From Abscondita cerata (taxonomy: Eukaryota; Arthropoda; Insecta; Coleoptera; Lampyridae): 64,000 nt of DNA. The DNA lies in NCBI GenBank assembly GCA_030710515.1, contig JALBCR010002238.1, forward strand, positions 747,501-811,500, in the 5' to 3' direction. The notes under the pieces are model-generated. The model was not told where the DNA came from. It saw only the letters and a program-made list of their open reading frames with translations, and did no database searches. A program made the position numbers and the translations under genes. This document shows positions 43,741 to 56,394 of this stretch, in pieces; position 1 is the first letter of the stretch, and every line of letters begins with the position of its first letter.

Positions 43741-44639
43741 CTTTCCATTATGCCTACCTTTTAAATTTGAAATTCAAGGCGCATTTGTTAAACGCTAGAA
43801 TTGCCAATACACTTTAAAGAAAAGTCACTAGACAAATTTCTTGGGGAACAAAAAATATAGCTTCATTTAGTACAAATTGTTCATCTTATATTTTATTTAT
43901 ACTGAAAATACAAATAAAATTACTTAAGGTTATTATTCAAATAGATTAAAAACAAAAATACAGTAATTATTTTACAGTCCTGGAAATGTGTCTAGTTGTT
44001 GACAAGTTTTTATTGTGGATATTGCAAGTTTGTGTGAATTAATCAGATGTGATATTTTTGAAAGAATTTGTGAAACTTGAATTTTTGTTAACGAAGTTGA
44101 TTTGGATCTTCTACAGCGCTGACGATTTTCAACGACCATGTATTCTTATTATAATTAAATTTTAACTACAATTTGCTTATGCCGAAACTGAAGTTTGACA
44201 GAACATTCTCCAGAACATTCTTCAAGATTGGGTAATTGTAAAAGCGTAGCCTATCCTGTTAATACCAATTGTTATTGTAGTACATTTTAATGTACGATTT
44301 GAATAAAGTATCGATGATGTGGGATATCCCTAGATCGTAACTTATGTAAGTATTTGTATACAAAAATTTTATTGCAAACGCTCGTGCAACATGAATTTTA
44401 GTTTTAGAAATTAATAAATAATTATTGAAACCAACTTAAATTAATATTTGTAATATCCAATAAAATAATACTACTCAATGGGAGCTCTTAATCTGCATGC
44501 ACCTGAATAGATATCCAATCATTAAAACATTATGAAAAGTTAAGCTTTCATTTTAACCTAAATGTTTTTACAGTTTTCTTTTAGACTCGCCATTTTATTT
44601 TTTTGAAGTAACACTTGATAACTGAAGTAGGTTTTTAGC
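43741..44639. other. No recognisable gene
   Basis: AT-rich; the first bases may be residual LINE 5' sequence. Nothing else could be supported. Confidence 0.4.
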
Positions 44640-44900
44640 GTTCCAATATCGACTATTCTGCTATGGCAGTTCGAACTCTATCAATGTTTTCTAGAGTGCA
44701 AACACTTCTTGCTGCTCGTTTAAATTTAATGTGGACCACAGTTTCCTCAAACTTTGCTACCCATAACTTAATTCTAAGAATAAACAGTACCCGCCCATGA
44801 CGCGGAATATTAAACCGATTGCGAAATAACCTTCTCACGGTTGTCACCATTTTTACGATTTAACACAGAAATCACAATGAACACCTTATTACTGTTCCAT
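44640..44900 (-). pseudogene. Transposase N-terminal fragment (HTH, DUF4817-type neighbour)
   Basis: The minus frame 44850-44653 reads MVTTVRRLFRNRFNIPRHGR, then IKLWVAKFEETV, then KRAARSVCTLENIDRVRTAI. This corresponds to the duplicated HTH region of a widespread insect Tc1/mariner-like transposase (VTTQRLFRxxFNxxRHxxVPxRNTIxxWVxxFxETG...TPENIxRVRxA). It ends before the SPRRSARKHA segment, so the whole DDE catalytic domain is missing. It is a truncated relic, distinct from the other transposases in the window. Confidence 0.8.
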
Positions 44901-45339
44901 GTTTACTAAATGGCTTTAGCCCTGAATTAATGAAATCCCTAATAATATAAACTATTACTGAAGTCCAAAGGTAAACATAACAATAAATACTTTACTTTTC
45001 ACCGGGGCAGTCCAAGAAAAGATCAGATGACAAAATGGCTCTCAACCTACATAGTTTTATTACTCTTAGAATATTTACAAAAATATTCATTTTACACAAT
45101 TTTGCTTTAAATTAAAACTGTTCGTAATTTAATGATATACAACTTTTGTTTAAACTATTTTTTGATTAGATTAGTAATTACTGAGATATTGCCGTCACGT
45201 AATACTAATTCTTTTAACAATATCTCCAAGAATATCAATTATACAGTAAAACTATTGGGAAAAAAAGTTTTAATAACGTTTATTTTAGCTACTTTGTTAA
45301 CTATTTTTTAAAGTTTGGATTCCAGTTTAGACTTCGTTG

Positions 45340-45505
45340 ATAACAGTTGCTGGGCTGCTCACCAAGGACTAGATAAACGGCTTATCTTGAGTGGAGACCT
45401 TAACCCGAAGAAGGTAGGTTGAAATTCCTACGGTAGTGCAATGACCAGCAGAATAAGCCAAATGAGAAAACCCACAAAAGAAAAACCAAAAGAAAAAAAA
45501 AGATG
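45340..45505 (+). repeat. tRNA-derived SINE candidate with A-rich tail
   Basis: GTTGCTGGGCTGCTCACCAA (possible A-box side, about 45348) is followed by GGCTTATCTTGAGTG, an anticodon-like stem. Then comes GTAGGTTGAAATTCCTAC at about 45406-45423, a paired T-arm with a B-box-like loop. The sequence ends in an (A)AAAG-rich tail ACAAAAGAAAAACC...AAAAAAAAAG (45474-45503). The head-body-tail layout fits a SINE. The A box is weak. Confidence 0.5.
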
Positions 45506-45910
45506 CCTGCAATTAATAGAACCCGTAAGAGCAAATATTTTATTAAAACAAAGGGAAAGTAAAAAAAGGTACTTACACCGGAACCGTAATCAAAGACTTA
45601 TTCCGTAATTAGAATGGGATGATTTTACTTTAATTGGATATTACGAAGCACATGTCTAATTGTTTAATTTTTTAGACAGCATTTTCCATGTACACCTTTT
45701 TGCAACGGATAGCAAATCGAAAATGAAGTGTAACTTTTGCGAGAAAATGAGGACAAATCATGGGAACTGGCAATTTCAAACAACTAAAATCCCCAGAAGA
45801 CTGTTCAATATAAGAATGCATATTCAAACGCATTAATGTAATAACGGCTGCCTATACTGTAGGAAGAAATTGGTCTATAAATCAATTATTTGCAAAATAA
45901 TCCCGTCACA

Positions 45911-46906
45911 AGTGTAAAGTATGGAATAAAATTCATTAAATTTTTATTCTGATTTTTATGCAATTTTTCTCGGACAAGTCAATTCTTATTTTTAAATTTC
46001 CACCTTTTGGTATCAATCACCGTTTCCATCTCCACCAGTGGCGGCGCAACAGGGGGTAACTTGAAAGTTTTAAATGGCAATGCAGGTCAAAAGTTACATT
46101 TTCGGAAAGACCATTTTATCCTCTATGAAGCATCTTCAACATCGGTCGATTAGAACAGGAAAAGTAGCCTTTTAATATTTTTTCTACACTAATAATTCCT
46201 GGTTGCATTTTACATTAATAAATCGACGCAAACAACAGTTCCTTAAAAGCATTACACATATCTTCAGCTATTCGCATAAATGATATAATTCTATCACAAC
46301 CAGTGGCGGTGCAACGGAGGGCAATTTGAAAATTTTAGATCGTACTAGTAGTCAAAAGTTACATTTTTGGAAAGATCTTTTTCATCTTAAAATAATTGTT
46401 TTTAAAATTGAGTGATTAGACCAACGTTTTATCCCTACTGTTTTTCAAATTTTTTAAATTTTCCCACGATACGCCGCCACTGGTTGAGATACAAATGTAT
46501 AATTTATACCTAAAGAAATGATTTAAAGAAAGATTTGGATGATACTTTTTGAAAACTATTGCTTGTTTCGATTATTATTAGTAGAAAATACAAGCACATA
46601 TTAATATTAATGCTGAAAAATATTTAATGTAATTTTTTTAATTTTCCTGTTCTAATCGACCGATGTTGGAGATGCTTACATTGCTGAATAGAGGATGAAA
46701 TGGTCTTTCCCAAAATGTAACTTTTGATCGCCATTGCTACTTAAAATTTTCAAGTTGCCCCCTGTTGCGCCGTTACTGGTGGAGATAGAAAAGGTTGATT
46801 TATACCAAAAGATAGGAATTTAAAAATAAAAATTGACCTGTTCGAGGAAAACTGCATAAAAATAAGGATACAAATTTAATGAATTTTATTCCATACTTTA
46901 ACACTC
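45911..46906. mobile_element. 1 kb foldback element with a smaller foldback inside
   Basis: Outer arms about 45911-46190 and 46630-46906 are inverted copies (AGTGTAAAGTATGGAATAAA; CCAGTGGCGGCGCAACAGGG; GGAAAGACCATTTTATCCTC; CATCGGTCGATTAGAACAGG). Inside, CCAGTGGCGGTGCAACGGAG (about 46299) repeats part of the left arm directly, and GATACGCCGCCACTGGTTGA (46472-46491) inverts it, so a shorter version of the same fold is nested. There is no coding capacity. CAGTGGCGGxxC resembles the tips of some hAT-like elements, but the superfamily is not assigned. Confidence 0.85.
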
Positions 46907-48989
46907 ACACTGTCTAAATTTTAAAGAAACATTTTTCTGGACGCAATTTCTTACGAAATTTAATTTCATATAGTTTTTGTAGTTTAAACAGTTTTATTAT
47001 AAATACAAACTTAATTAAAATGATAGTTTGATAACATATTAAAGGTCACTTAAAAGCCCGTAGAAATTGGAAACAAAGTTTCAATTAGCGGTCCAGTGTT
47101 ATTATAGAGCTGTACATTGTATTTGGAGACAAAGGCATGCTAATTGTTTGTTTTCATTTTCTTGTTTTGTGTTTACTTAAATCTATAAAGACTACATAAT
47201 TGAGTTTGCTTGTTATACAACAAGATTTATTTGTTAAATCATGACTTTTTTAATTGAAGTATTTATTTTAAACACGACGATTGAACTAAACGATTTTTTT
47301 TTCTCAGCGATCATTTTCTTCGTTTCTTAGTATTTCAAAAAAAAATATTGTTTGTATTATTAAAGTGTTTTTGTTAACTTTAAATGTTTTGTAAAACTCC
47401 ATTAAAAGAGATTTCGTAATTTAATTAATTTGTAGATTTATCGATCGCAGCTCTATCTAAAATTCTGCTTTGAGTTTGTAAACATTTGCACAAAATGAAT
47501 TTGTTTATAAAGTCCGCGACTGTGTAAAGAATACGTTTGTTTCATCGTTAAAATGTTCTTTTTAGGATAAATGAAGAATAAAATCGGGATACGATGGGCC
47601 TGATTTCCATAATCCTTCCATTCATAAAATTAACAGATGGAAAAGCAGAATTTACGCCTTCGTTTATGGGTGCAAATAGGTATTCACGTTAATTTAAATA
47701 GGCGTTTGTTTGAACTACTTTTATGTGGTAGTTGTGAAACGGTGATTTCTAAATGGACTAGACTAGATTCCCATGACGTTGCATTTACTAAACTATCCTC
47801 TAAATACCATAAATTCTCTGCACGTACGAGCTTTACAAACCACTCCATGCCTGGCACTATACATTAGAGTTACATATAATGTAACGTAGATACATTACAT
47901 GAATAGAGTGACTGTATTTTGTTAATTGCACACGTTGATTGTCGTGCTCACTTGCATATCTATGGACCTCTCGGCGAGAATATAAATCCCTAAGGATTTC
48001 CGTCGTTAGCAACTCTTACTCTACCTGTCATGAGTAAACAAATTGAAGATTTACACACTAACTTAAGCGAAAACTTAATTCTATTCTCTGATTAACTTTA
48101 ACCGCTTTTCCTCCTTCAATTGCATTTATTATACTTCAGGGCTTAGTCCCTCGAACGCAAACTACGCAAGAAAAAATCAAATTTAAACATTCTACTCTAA
48201 AATAAATAGGCCCAACGAAGTTGTTTATTTCGCGAATGCAGAGTTTGAAAACGATTACGCAAACTTCGAAGAAACTAAGAGAAGATCAATCAAGTTGTTT
48301 ATAAATTTTCGTTGATAATGATTGAAAAAGTTACACTTTGTAAATAATAAAAAAATTTCTACCATGCTAATCCGACGTATAAAATTGGAAAACTTTTATT
48401 ACCGTCTTAAGCTCACTTTTAACTTTTAAACCTTGTTTTTTTTTCTAAACAACTTTTTTTACGATAAGGTAATAAGACCTAAAATAATAATAATTTTGAT
48501 GTGAAAGTCTTTCGGTAAATAGAATTTTCGTTTCTTTTGCGCCCATTAAAGTAACTGTGATACGTAATTTAATAGAAAAGTAATCTGATATTACGTTATT
48601 CTAGAGGGGGTTTAGAGTGTTTTTGAATAAATTATGAAATACAAAATTATATGGTTTACGGTAGATCTAGATTGCGTAAATTTTAGTTTAAAATAACAAA
48701 TGTTTCTGACAGGTATGTTAAATATACCTGACACCTATACACCAATATATAAACAAACCTATAATACTGAATACAATTAATTATATCAGTTACCGTTAGT
48801 CTTAATTTTGATTTAATTTTAATTAAGGTAACAGCGATTTTCCATTAAAACCAAAGAACTATCGAATTGGATAAATTTTTCTAAGATAATGTTATATCAA
48901 TAATTAAGAATTAATAGTTTGTAAATGAACCATTTGATTTGATTCAAAACTGTGTTTAATTTTAAGCAAATGATTAAAAAAAATAAATG
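46907..48989. other. Unassigned; TATA-like site at about 47980
   Basis: AT-rich. CGGCGAGAATATAAATCCCT at about 47972-47990, followed by GTCGTTAGCAACTCTTACTC, looks like a TATA promoter with a start region. The downstream frame (MSKQIEDLHTNLSENLI) stops after about 21 codons. No gene or LTR pair could be supported. Confidence 0.3.
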
Positions 48990-50935
48990 TATTTTTTAAT
49001 TATTGCAACTATACACCGATTCCTTTTCCCTCAGAACACAGAATATTAAAGCTTCTTTTCTCTTTTCCTGGTGTCAATTTGGACTCGATGATTCGGGAGA
49101 TACTGACTTTGCCTCGGTTCTTATGAACTTGTGGTATGGGTGGAGTGAAGTCGCCGTTCACGAGGGTCCAGCAGACTAATGCTTTATCATGAATGTATAT
49201 TGAAACTTCATGGTCCATTGTATTAAGTATTTGAGATGTCCACATCAATGCGAAGAAGTCAGCCCTTCTGGCTGGAAAAGCTAAATCAGAAACTCGCTTT
49301 ATCTCAAAGCCCCAAGAAGCCATTGGAAGAAAGCAAATTGTCTACTTTTAGTATTTGAGCTTGACGTGTATAATGAATTCTAAGCAAAAATGTAGGTAGT
49401 CGTCGATTTTGCCGACAGATTTGCCTCGAAGTTTGACGGATTAATCGCCAATCGGATGGTTTGACCCTGTTCAATGTCTTTTTTGAAATTTTCCAGAACA
49501 ACCTCTAGAGTATCTGCTAAGGAAGTATTGTCTATGTACCACATATTAAGTTGCGTTGTTAGTGTTCAGACGAGGGGATGGATGGTAAAGAAAAATGCCA
49601 TCGGACTGCATGGATCGCCTTGTTGACACCGAACTTCTAATGAAATTTAGTCTGCACCAAATAAAAGATGTGAAGGTTCACGGTAACATAGTGACAGAAA
49701 GGGGTTCAGATTCGGGACTTGATCCTTTATCTCGGTTACATTAAGTCAAGCTTACTTGAATTAAACGTTTGTTAAGTTATTTTTAAGAAGAACTTTATCA
49801 GCAATCACTCGGTTAAAAACGTATGAGCAAACAGCATGTACACAGCCTTTGCATCCAAGTTTTGTTCCTACACCAAGAGATACGGTTAAAGGTCAGTATG
49901 GACCAAAGAACAAGATAGTTTTACTGTAAATCTGCGAAACAAGATTCCCACTACACTGTTGAAAGAGCACAGAGAGATGTACCATATATGATTGAGATTA
50001 CGTCAACATATCCGTTATTGCTGACAGAGCATGGCTTCCAGCTTCTCCAGCGGAGTGACATACGATATCTTTTGTAAACTGGAGTTTATTCCTCTGGTAA
50101 AACCACTATCTAAAAAGTTGATTACTTTCCGAACATCAACCTCTAAGAGACTAGAGAGATTTCTTTAGTCTGGAACCGGATCTGGAAAATCTCGTTCTCC
50201 TACACGTCTGGTGTGTTTGGCTTGAAGACTTTTTAATTGTTCATCGGTATCATAAGCTAATGAATTGTCTGACAATAATACTTTGATTGATCCTTTTATG
50301 TCACAATCTCTAAATTTGACTTTAATACGGTTTCTTAGTGTTGTTTGAGGTGCATTCTTTGTCTGACATTTTGAAAGTCTGGGTGTTTTCTTTAATTTTT
50401 GCTGCAAGTGATTGGCTTTTTTTCCTTCAATATGTATTGCATAAAGTATGAAAACAAGATAAGCTATGACCATGCCTGAACAAAGTTTTGTTTCACACAA
50501 TCATTTCCAATTGTTGCAAATTTTTGGATTGTTTTGTTTTTAATCATTGCTTTAATTAATGAGTCCAGAAAGGAGAGACCGGGTTTTTCCCGGTGATTTG
50601 GATACTCTAAACCTTCAAAGACAGATAGTGCTTTTTGCGCATGTATTGATTAAATACATCTTCACTTTATAACGTTCTCTGAGGAGAAAATGGATTTGTG
50701 ACTCTTGGTTCTCTGTATTTGTCCTCAAATGATTGTTTTTTGATTTTTTAGGCAAGAAGGGCATGGGCATGACCTTTTCAACTTATTTAATTGCTATGCT
50801 TGATAGCTCCAGGCATAGATCATGAAACCAGTCATCGTTGGTAGAGCATTGAATCATTATGTTTCCGTCGTCAGGTTTTCGGCAGAGGCAATAAACGTAA
50901 ATTGGTTTGGGGGATAGTGTAATAATTGGCATCTT
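48990..50935 (-). pseudogene. Retroelement relic: PHD finger followed by reverse transcriptase
   Basis: An ATG at 50932-50930 on the minus strand opens MPIITLSPKPIYVYCLCRKP, then MIQCSTNDDWFHDLC. This is a PHD-type zinc finger (C-x-C, C, W-F-H-x2-C). After breaks, 50500-50165 gives RNRIKVKFRDCDIKGSIKVL, LSDNSLAYDTDEQLKSLQAK, the linker seen before the RT in this family. The RT follows: IKDQVPNLNPFLSLCYREPS (about 49735), CQQGDPCSPMAFFFTIHP (about 49625-49570; replaces the usual PQGS) and NMWYIDNTSLADTLE (about 49548-49505; catalytic YxDD altered to YIDN). LAINPSNFEANL follows. It ends near 49009. Multiple stops and frameshifts. It is unlike the jockey-like and RTE-like elements; clade not assigned. 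Confidence 0.75.
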
Positions 50936-51369
50936 AAGGATTCTGGTTTGGAACGAAAACAAAAACGAAGGTTAGTGAGATGGATAATCAATTCAGTCAA
51001 ATGTGTCGCAAATTGATGGTATTACAAAAGTTTTTAAAATTAAAATAAATTTTTAAGATTTAAAGTTTATATAAGCATATTTTCAAATATTATAAAATTG
51101 CTTCTAAACTTGTAGATTTACTATTTTGATAACGTAAAATGTAACATTCCTTAAATATTTTTGTTTTATTAATTGTTATTGCAATAATCAAAACTATTAT
51201 TTAAACCAATATAAGCGACAACAAAGACTACAAACAAAAAGGGATGGTACCGTCTACATGGGACAATTGATACTAGTGCTACATACTGCTCATAATAGTT
51301 TTTTTGTATTTTTTATTTTCAAATAATAGAGACATTAAGGTTGAAGATCCAAGGTTGTGAAGTCTGTCG
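50936..51369. other. No recognisable feature
   Basis: AT-rich gap between the PHD-RT relic and the P-element relic. Confidence 0.4.
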
Positions 51370-52535
51370 GCAATTGTTCACAACCATGGTGTATATACTA
51401 TTTTTTCCACTACTAGCCAAATTTAAGCCAAAAATAAAAATAAACATTTTTCTTGTAAAAATCAAGTAGCACAGGAATGCAAATAAATCAAAAAGCATTA
51501 AAAGCTACATACGTTGATAAACCAACTGCAACTGATTCACTAAACACTTGTGTGGTATATTTCACCTTCATTTTCTGAAAATTATTCGGAGTAATATGTA
51601 AATTAGTTGATTTAGAGCCAATCGCAGCGGTTTAGATTTGTCTGACATGTAGAAATTTTTAATGTCTTTCCAAGATGCTTTTTGTTATTAAAGATTATAT
51701 CGTATTTAATCAAGTTATTTTGCACCGACTTCAATAAATAGGGGACATCGAAGAAATAATAGATTTTCTTATCGTTTAACGAGAAGGTATGGTTTTTCCG
51801 GTGATACATCTATTCTTTTAATTAGGTTTCGAAAATTTTACTACTGCCCTAACATTGGCACCGCATTGTAATTGTAGCTTTTCTATGCAGTTTAATACTA
51901 TCGACTTCAATTTGTCACCTTTGCATATCGTATTTGTAAAGATGTAGCACAAGGGTTGTTTAACTTTTATATATAACTCTAACCATGATCACGTAGCAGT
52001 TTGAGCTGGCAAAAAATTTAAAACCTACTTTAAAATTAACATTTTGGGGCTCGTAAAATATAATTTTAGTGAAAATTGTTTGTATTCCTCTGTATATCTC
52101 CTGCTTCTTAGTGGTTTATTTTTTAAGTCCACTTTGGCTGTCACAATTTGTGCTCTGCTTTCGGGAAGTAATCGTTGGGAGATGTTAACTTCAATTGAAG
52201 TGCTTTCTTTTCACGTTGCAATTTAAGAATGTTCCTCCGTAATTTTCTTTACCTAAGAGTATTTGAGCTGCAAGCTTGAGTAGTTTTGGTATAGCTAGAG
52301 ATGTTAACGGGCATTTATTGCTTCGCCAATATACCTTGCATCATTTGAATATTGGGTTTCAGAAATTGACACTTGTAATTCATTTAGGAATGGCAAGTGT
52401 TCGCCACATACTCGTTAAGTTTTTAGAGTCGACATTTTTATGCAACAGATCGGACCTTCCAGATTCTGTTAACCATTCAAAACACCTACAACCAAATGTT
52501 TGTAATTTACTTAAAATTCTTGATGTAACTTAACT
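51370..52535 (-). pseudogene. P-element-type transposase relic with THAP-like start
   Basis: Minus strand about 52495-52390: CFEWLTESGRSDLLHKNVDS, the middle of a THAP DNA-binding domain. Next comes KLRRNILKLQREKKALQLKL (about 52245-52185), the coiled coil that follows it. Then RYTEEYKQFSLKLYFTSPKM (about 52105-52045), matching the start of P transposases (RYTPExxxFAxxLxFYSPKA). LKSIVLNCIEKLQLQCGANV lies near 51920. Finally KKIYYFFDVPYLLKSVQNNL (51770-51712; FFDVPHLxKxxRNNL block) and NNFQKMKVKYTTQVFSESVA (about 51585-51525) are found. Order is preserved from THAP to the catalytic region. Several frames are used and the C-terminal third is missing. Confidence 0.85.
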
Positions 52536-54976
52536 CGCCTGGTTAAATCTCCTTTGGGAAACCTGAAAAACTGATTCTACCATCATATTTAATAAATAAA
52601 TAAATTCAGGTTATGTATTTGCGGTTATGGGATGGGGGCGCGAATTTTAAACTAATGGCATTTTTATTCAAATAATTTTATCGTGTTAGGTAATTTTAAG
52701 CAGCAAATACGTTAGAGATAATCTCCTGGATATACAAAATTATGTTTCACTCGTTTTTGTTAAACAACTATTCTTAGATTCTCAAAAAATTGAAATTGTC
52801 CATTATTAACCTAGGTCAACAATAGAAAAATTATTAACCACTAATAGAGAAATTCAACTTCTCAGTTGGCTATGAGACGCAATAATTGTCCACTTCACAG
52901 CTAGTAGTGGAAAAAATGTATTATGTTACACCATAGCATAATAAACATACAGCAGTGTATCTCTGGAGCGGCTCCTTTAATGTTACTAACTCAAACTTGC
53001 AACCATTTTATTCGGTTTAAAACAGAGTAGGACTAGTCGAAATGTTACAAATATTAAGTAATTTTGAACCATGTGATGTTTATTATGCTATAATCAGACT
53101 ATAACTTTTAAATTGTTTTCAATTCATGTTAGATTAGATATCTTTCAGAAGAAATACTTTATGTAATATAATCTAACAGTTACTGCACTGAGAATGTTTA
53201 CATAACCAAAAAAAAACATGTAACTCCAGATCATTGTTAGAGTAGATAGTTATAATGACTACACCTATTAGTGCTTCTGTGGATTAAATTCGCCTAAAAA
53301 ATATAACAAAAACGTGTTTAAATTCAATAGTATTGAAAGAATGCTTATTTGAATTTAAATTGTACCTACACTTTTTTGTTTTAAAATATAATGGTTACTG
53401 TTAATTTATCGTTACAAAAACCGTTAGGGACTAGGAAACAAAACCTATAGTTGCGCGTTTGAATTTTTTACTTTCAGCATCAGATGTTTATCTTTTATTT
53501 TTGGTCTGTATACAATTTTCTTTGTACGTATAATTGTAATAATGTTTGTGCTATTAATTTCAACCCATTGTGTTTTTTTGTGCATTTCATGTTGTAAATA
53601 TTTTGATCACGTGTGCCTTTGTTTGATGGAAACCAGTATTTTGAGTTTAATTTTATTTGTTGCTTATTTGCTACACAATTACGAAAAACGTAAGATGCTT
53701 ACAAAAAACGTAACGTTACACTGTTTATTTCTACTTTTTTTAAAGTTAAATTTACACGGCTATTCACTATAAATTACCCATCCGTTATTATTGTCATTAT
53801 TGTTTGTAAAAAAAGTTATACATAAAAGTTGTATAGTTCCCTAACTGAATTTTCATAAATGCCATTATTAGTTCAGTTACTGCCGTTTAGGCAGGGCGCA
53901 ACAAAAATAGGATGCATTTTTTTTATTGTAACACCCTGTATATTATTTTATTTTTTAAAAGATTTGTCACGTGGTGACATTTAATGTAAAGGGAAACCAA
54001 GCAATGCTTTGTGTTGATGTTCTATTTACCCTTACTGTTGCTGTACCATTTTGGGGAGTAAAGTAAATAAATGCACAAAAGAGTGTAGCTCAGCCGTGGA
54101 ACGGAGAGATAGAGATTTACGCATTGGTAAAGAACGCTACTAACTGAAAGAGTAAAGGCTAGGAAGATAGAACTTTTACACACAAAATATTTTGAAAACT
54201 ACGCTACCATTTTTAGAATCGATTACCACCTGAGAAACATGAAACAAAACTTTTCGTTTTGATGATTTTAATTCTCAAGTTTTAATCGACAAGTGTGATA
54301 TACTTCGATTAATTAAAATTAATTAAAATTAAGTGCTTTTCGTCACCCGTTATTCACGTTTTCTTAAGACTAAGACAGTAATGCTATTGTGGACTCATTT
54401 TTTCGCATTTCCTAGTTTCCCGCCACTTTACCACTGTAGTTTGGAGTAACGGGTAGCAGTTCATTGATTTCCTAAAAATAGTTAAATAGTTACCGTTTTA
54501 TTTAATCTTCTAACTGATATGGTACTGAATTATTATAATTTTTATAGGTGAGGTTTCCTCCAAAATATGTAATGACTTTATCAAAGTTTTCAGGAAATGT
54601 ATAATTTTTAATTAAACAACAACCAAATCAAATATGGTTAGGATACAACCTAAAAATACAACAATCTAGAAAACAACAATAGAAAAATACTGAAAAATAT
54701 AGATAACAAAATTTGAATTACAATACAACAGTGATAAAAAACGTAAACCATCAAGCTGTGAAGAAAAAGAAAAAATGGTAAGAAGTGTTTACTCAATAGT
54801 TGTGAAAACAGTGATCCAAACATTAACGAATTAACATTATTACGTATGGCAGTTAAATTGAAATAATATACAACTTCGTGATATCATAAAAGAACTAAAG
54901 GACACTAACTGCGATTCAAATTTAAATCTAAATAAACGTAAATACAATTTATTGACAATCAAACAATTTTTGATAA
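52536..54976. other. No recognisable gene; ACAGGGTGTTACA tip at 53928-53944
   Basis: About 2.4 kb of AT-rich DNA. TGTAACACCCTGTATATT at 53927 is a solo copy of the ACAGGGTG element tip. TGTAGCTCAGCCGTGGAA at 54085 resembles a Pol III A box but no B box follows. The last few hundred bases may be the 5' UTR of the LINE ORF1. Confidence 0.4.
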
Positions 54977-55435
54977 ATGAATACTCTAGTATTGGATAAT
55001 CAAAACGAAAATGAAGTTAATGTAATTCAAAACCAGCTAATACAGGTAGACAAGTCAAAACCTAACGCAAATAGGATAAGTGAAATCAAAGTAAACGGAA
55101 ACTCTAATGATTTAATTGTTATTGTTTTTGACCAAAAAATAAAATAAAATGGTTTTACATTGGAAAATTTAAAGCACACTTTAAAGAAGATAATACGAGC
55201 TCTATTAAAAGAAAAACATGGCGATTATGATTACGTCATAGCCAATATAAATAATGCTCAAAAAGAATTTAATTGCTTTACCGTCCGATTTAACAAACAA
55301 TTTCATCAACCCGAAAGTATGACCAGAGGGAGTAATTGTTAAAACCTTTAAATTTTTTCGAGGACAACCAAGAAACAAGAATTATCAATTCCCAAAATAC
55401 CAACATTATCAAAGACCTCAATTCAGGAGATGCTA
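54977..55435 (+). pseudogene. LINE ORF1 (gag-like), degraded
   Basis: ATG at 54977 opens MNTLVLDNQNENEVNVIQ, reading to SKPNANRISEIKVNGN and a stop at about 55146. After frame changes, 55160-55342 gives HTLKKIIRALLKEKHGDYDY and NCFTVRFNKQFHQPESM, followed in another frame by EGVIVKTFKFFRGQPRNK at 55329-55380. This matches the RRM-like end of insect LINE gag proteins (FxV.F...F..P..WP.GV.I..F...R). It overlaps the start of ORF2. Related to the ORF1 at the window's left edge. Confidence 0.65.
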
Positions 55436-55967
55436 AAACAGAAATTAATAATCATCAATCCCTGAAAGTTTTCCACATAAATATACAAGGATTAGAAAAT
55501 AAATTAGAACTCTTTGAAGGAATGGTAAATACGCAAAGTAACCAAGTAGTGTGTATAAGTAAACATTGGATGAACAATAATCAATTTCAAAAAACTGCTT
55601 TAAAAAACTTCACCGTGTTATCAAAATTTTGCAGGTTTAATCATAAATGTGGAGTAGCTATATTGGTGAATAAAGAGTATATAAATAATTGTAAGCAAAT
55701 TAAGGCTGTCGAAAATTATTGCAGTGAAATGGTTCTGGATATATGTGCAATTTCGTGTGGTGAATTTTTGTATTCTGTGCTTATACAGACCTCCAAAAAG
55801 TGATGTAAATGAATTTTATGTCAATTAACGAAAATTCTTTGTTTAGATATATGAAAAATTCTCAAAATAATATTAATAGGTAATTTTTACTGTTAATTGG
55901 CTTGAAATAATAAAAAAATTGTATATTAGGCGATGTTTTTAACTCTTTTCGGTTTGATAACACATAT

Positions 55968-56215
55968 TGTTCAATATTCAAATGACTGATTGTTATGCGG
56001 TACGCTTTTAGGGCCACATCTGGGTTATAAAATCACCCATTTTGTAAACGGTAGGGTAGAAAAAGGTACATTCCCTTTGTAGACCGTCAACAACTACGCT
56101 TTAGTTAAGACTGAAAATTAAGTTTTACTTGTCACATATTTAATGTATTAAAGAAACCATAATAAAATTGTGTATCATCATCAAAAATCGTACTTTCATA
56201 TCGCACTATCGTACT
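55968..56215 (+). repeat. 5' LTR of BEL/Pao element
   Basis: 248 bp starting TGTTCAATATTC; last base T instead of the A of the 3' LTR. It contains ATGCGGTACGCTTTTAGGGC and GTTAAGACTGAAAATTA, shared with the 3' LTR. No clear primer binding site follows. Confidence 0.88.
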
Positions 56216-56394
56216 TCCACTTTCAAAAATATTGAAAATAAAACCAAAAAACGTGCGCAGTTTGGCAATAAAGAACGAATTAAATTTTGACTTAGAGCGA
56301 TTTTGGTAAATAGAAGACATTCAGCACGAATCTAAATGTTCAGCTGATGACCAATTTTGCAAAAACAATTTTTGAAAACTTATAAACGTAATCA

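Noticed and set aside
52276..52533. 85-codon plus frame
   Set aside because: Antisense to the THAP-like part of the P-element relic, which gives a clear family match on the other strand.
54085..54110. TAGCTCAGCCGTGG, resembling a tRNA A box
   Set aside because: No B box or cloverleaf follows within tRNA distance.
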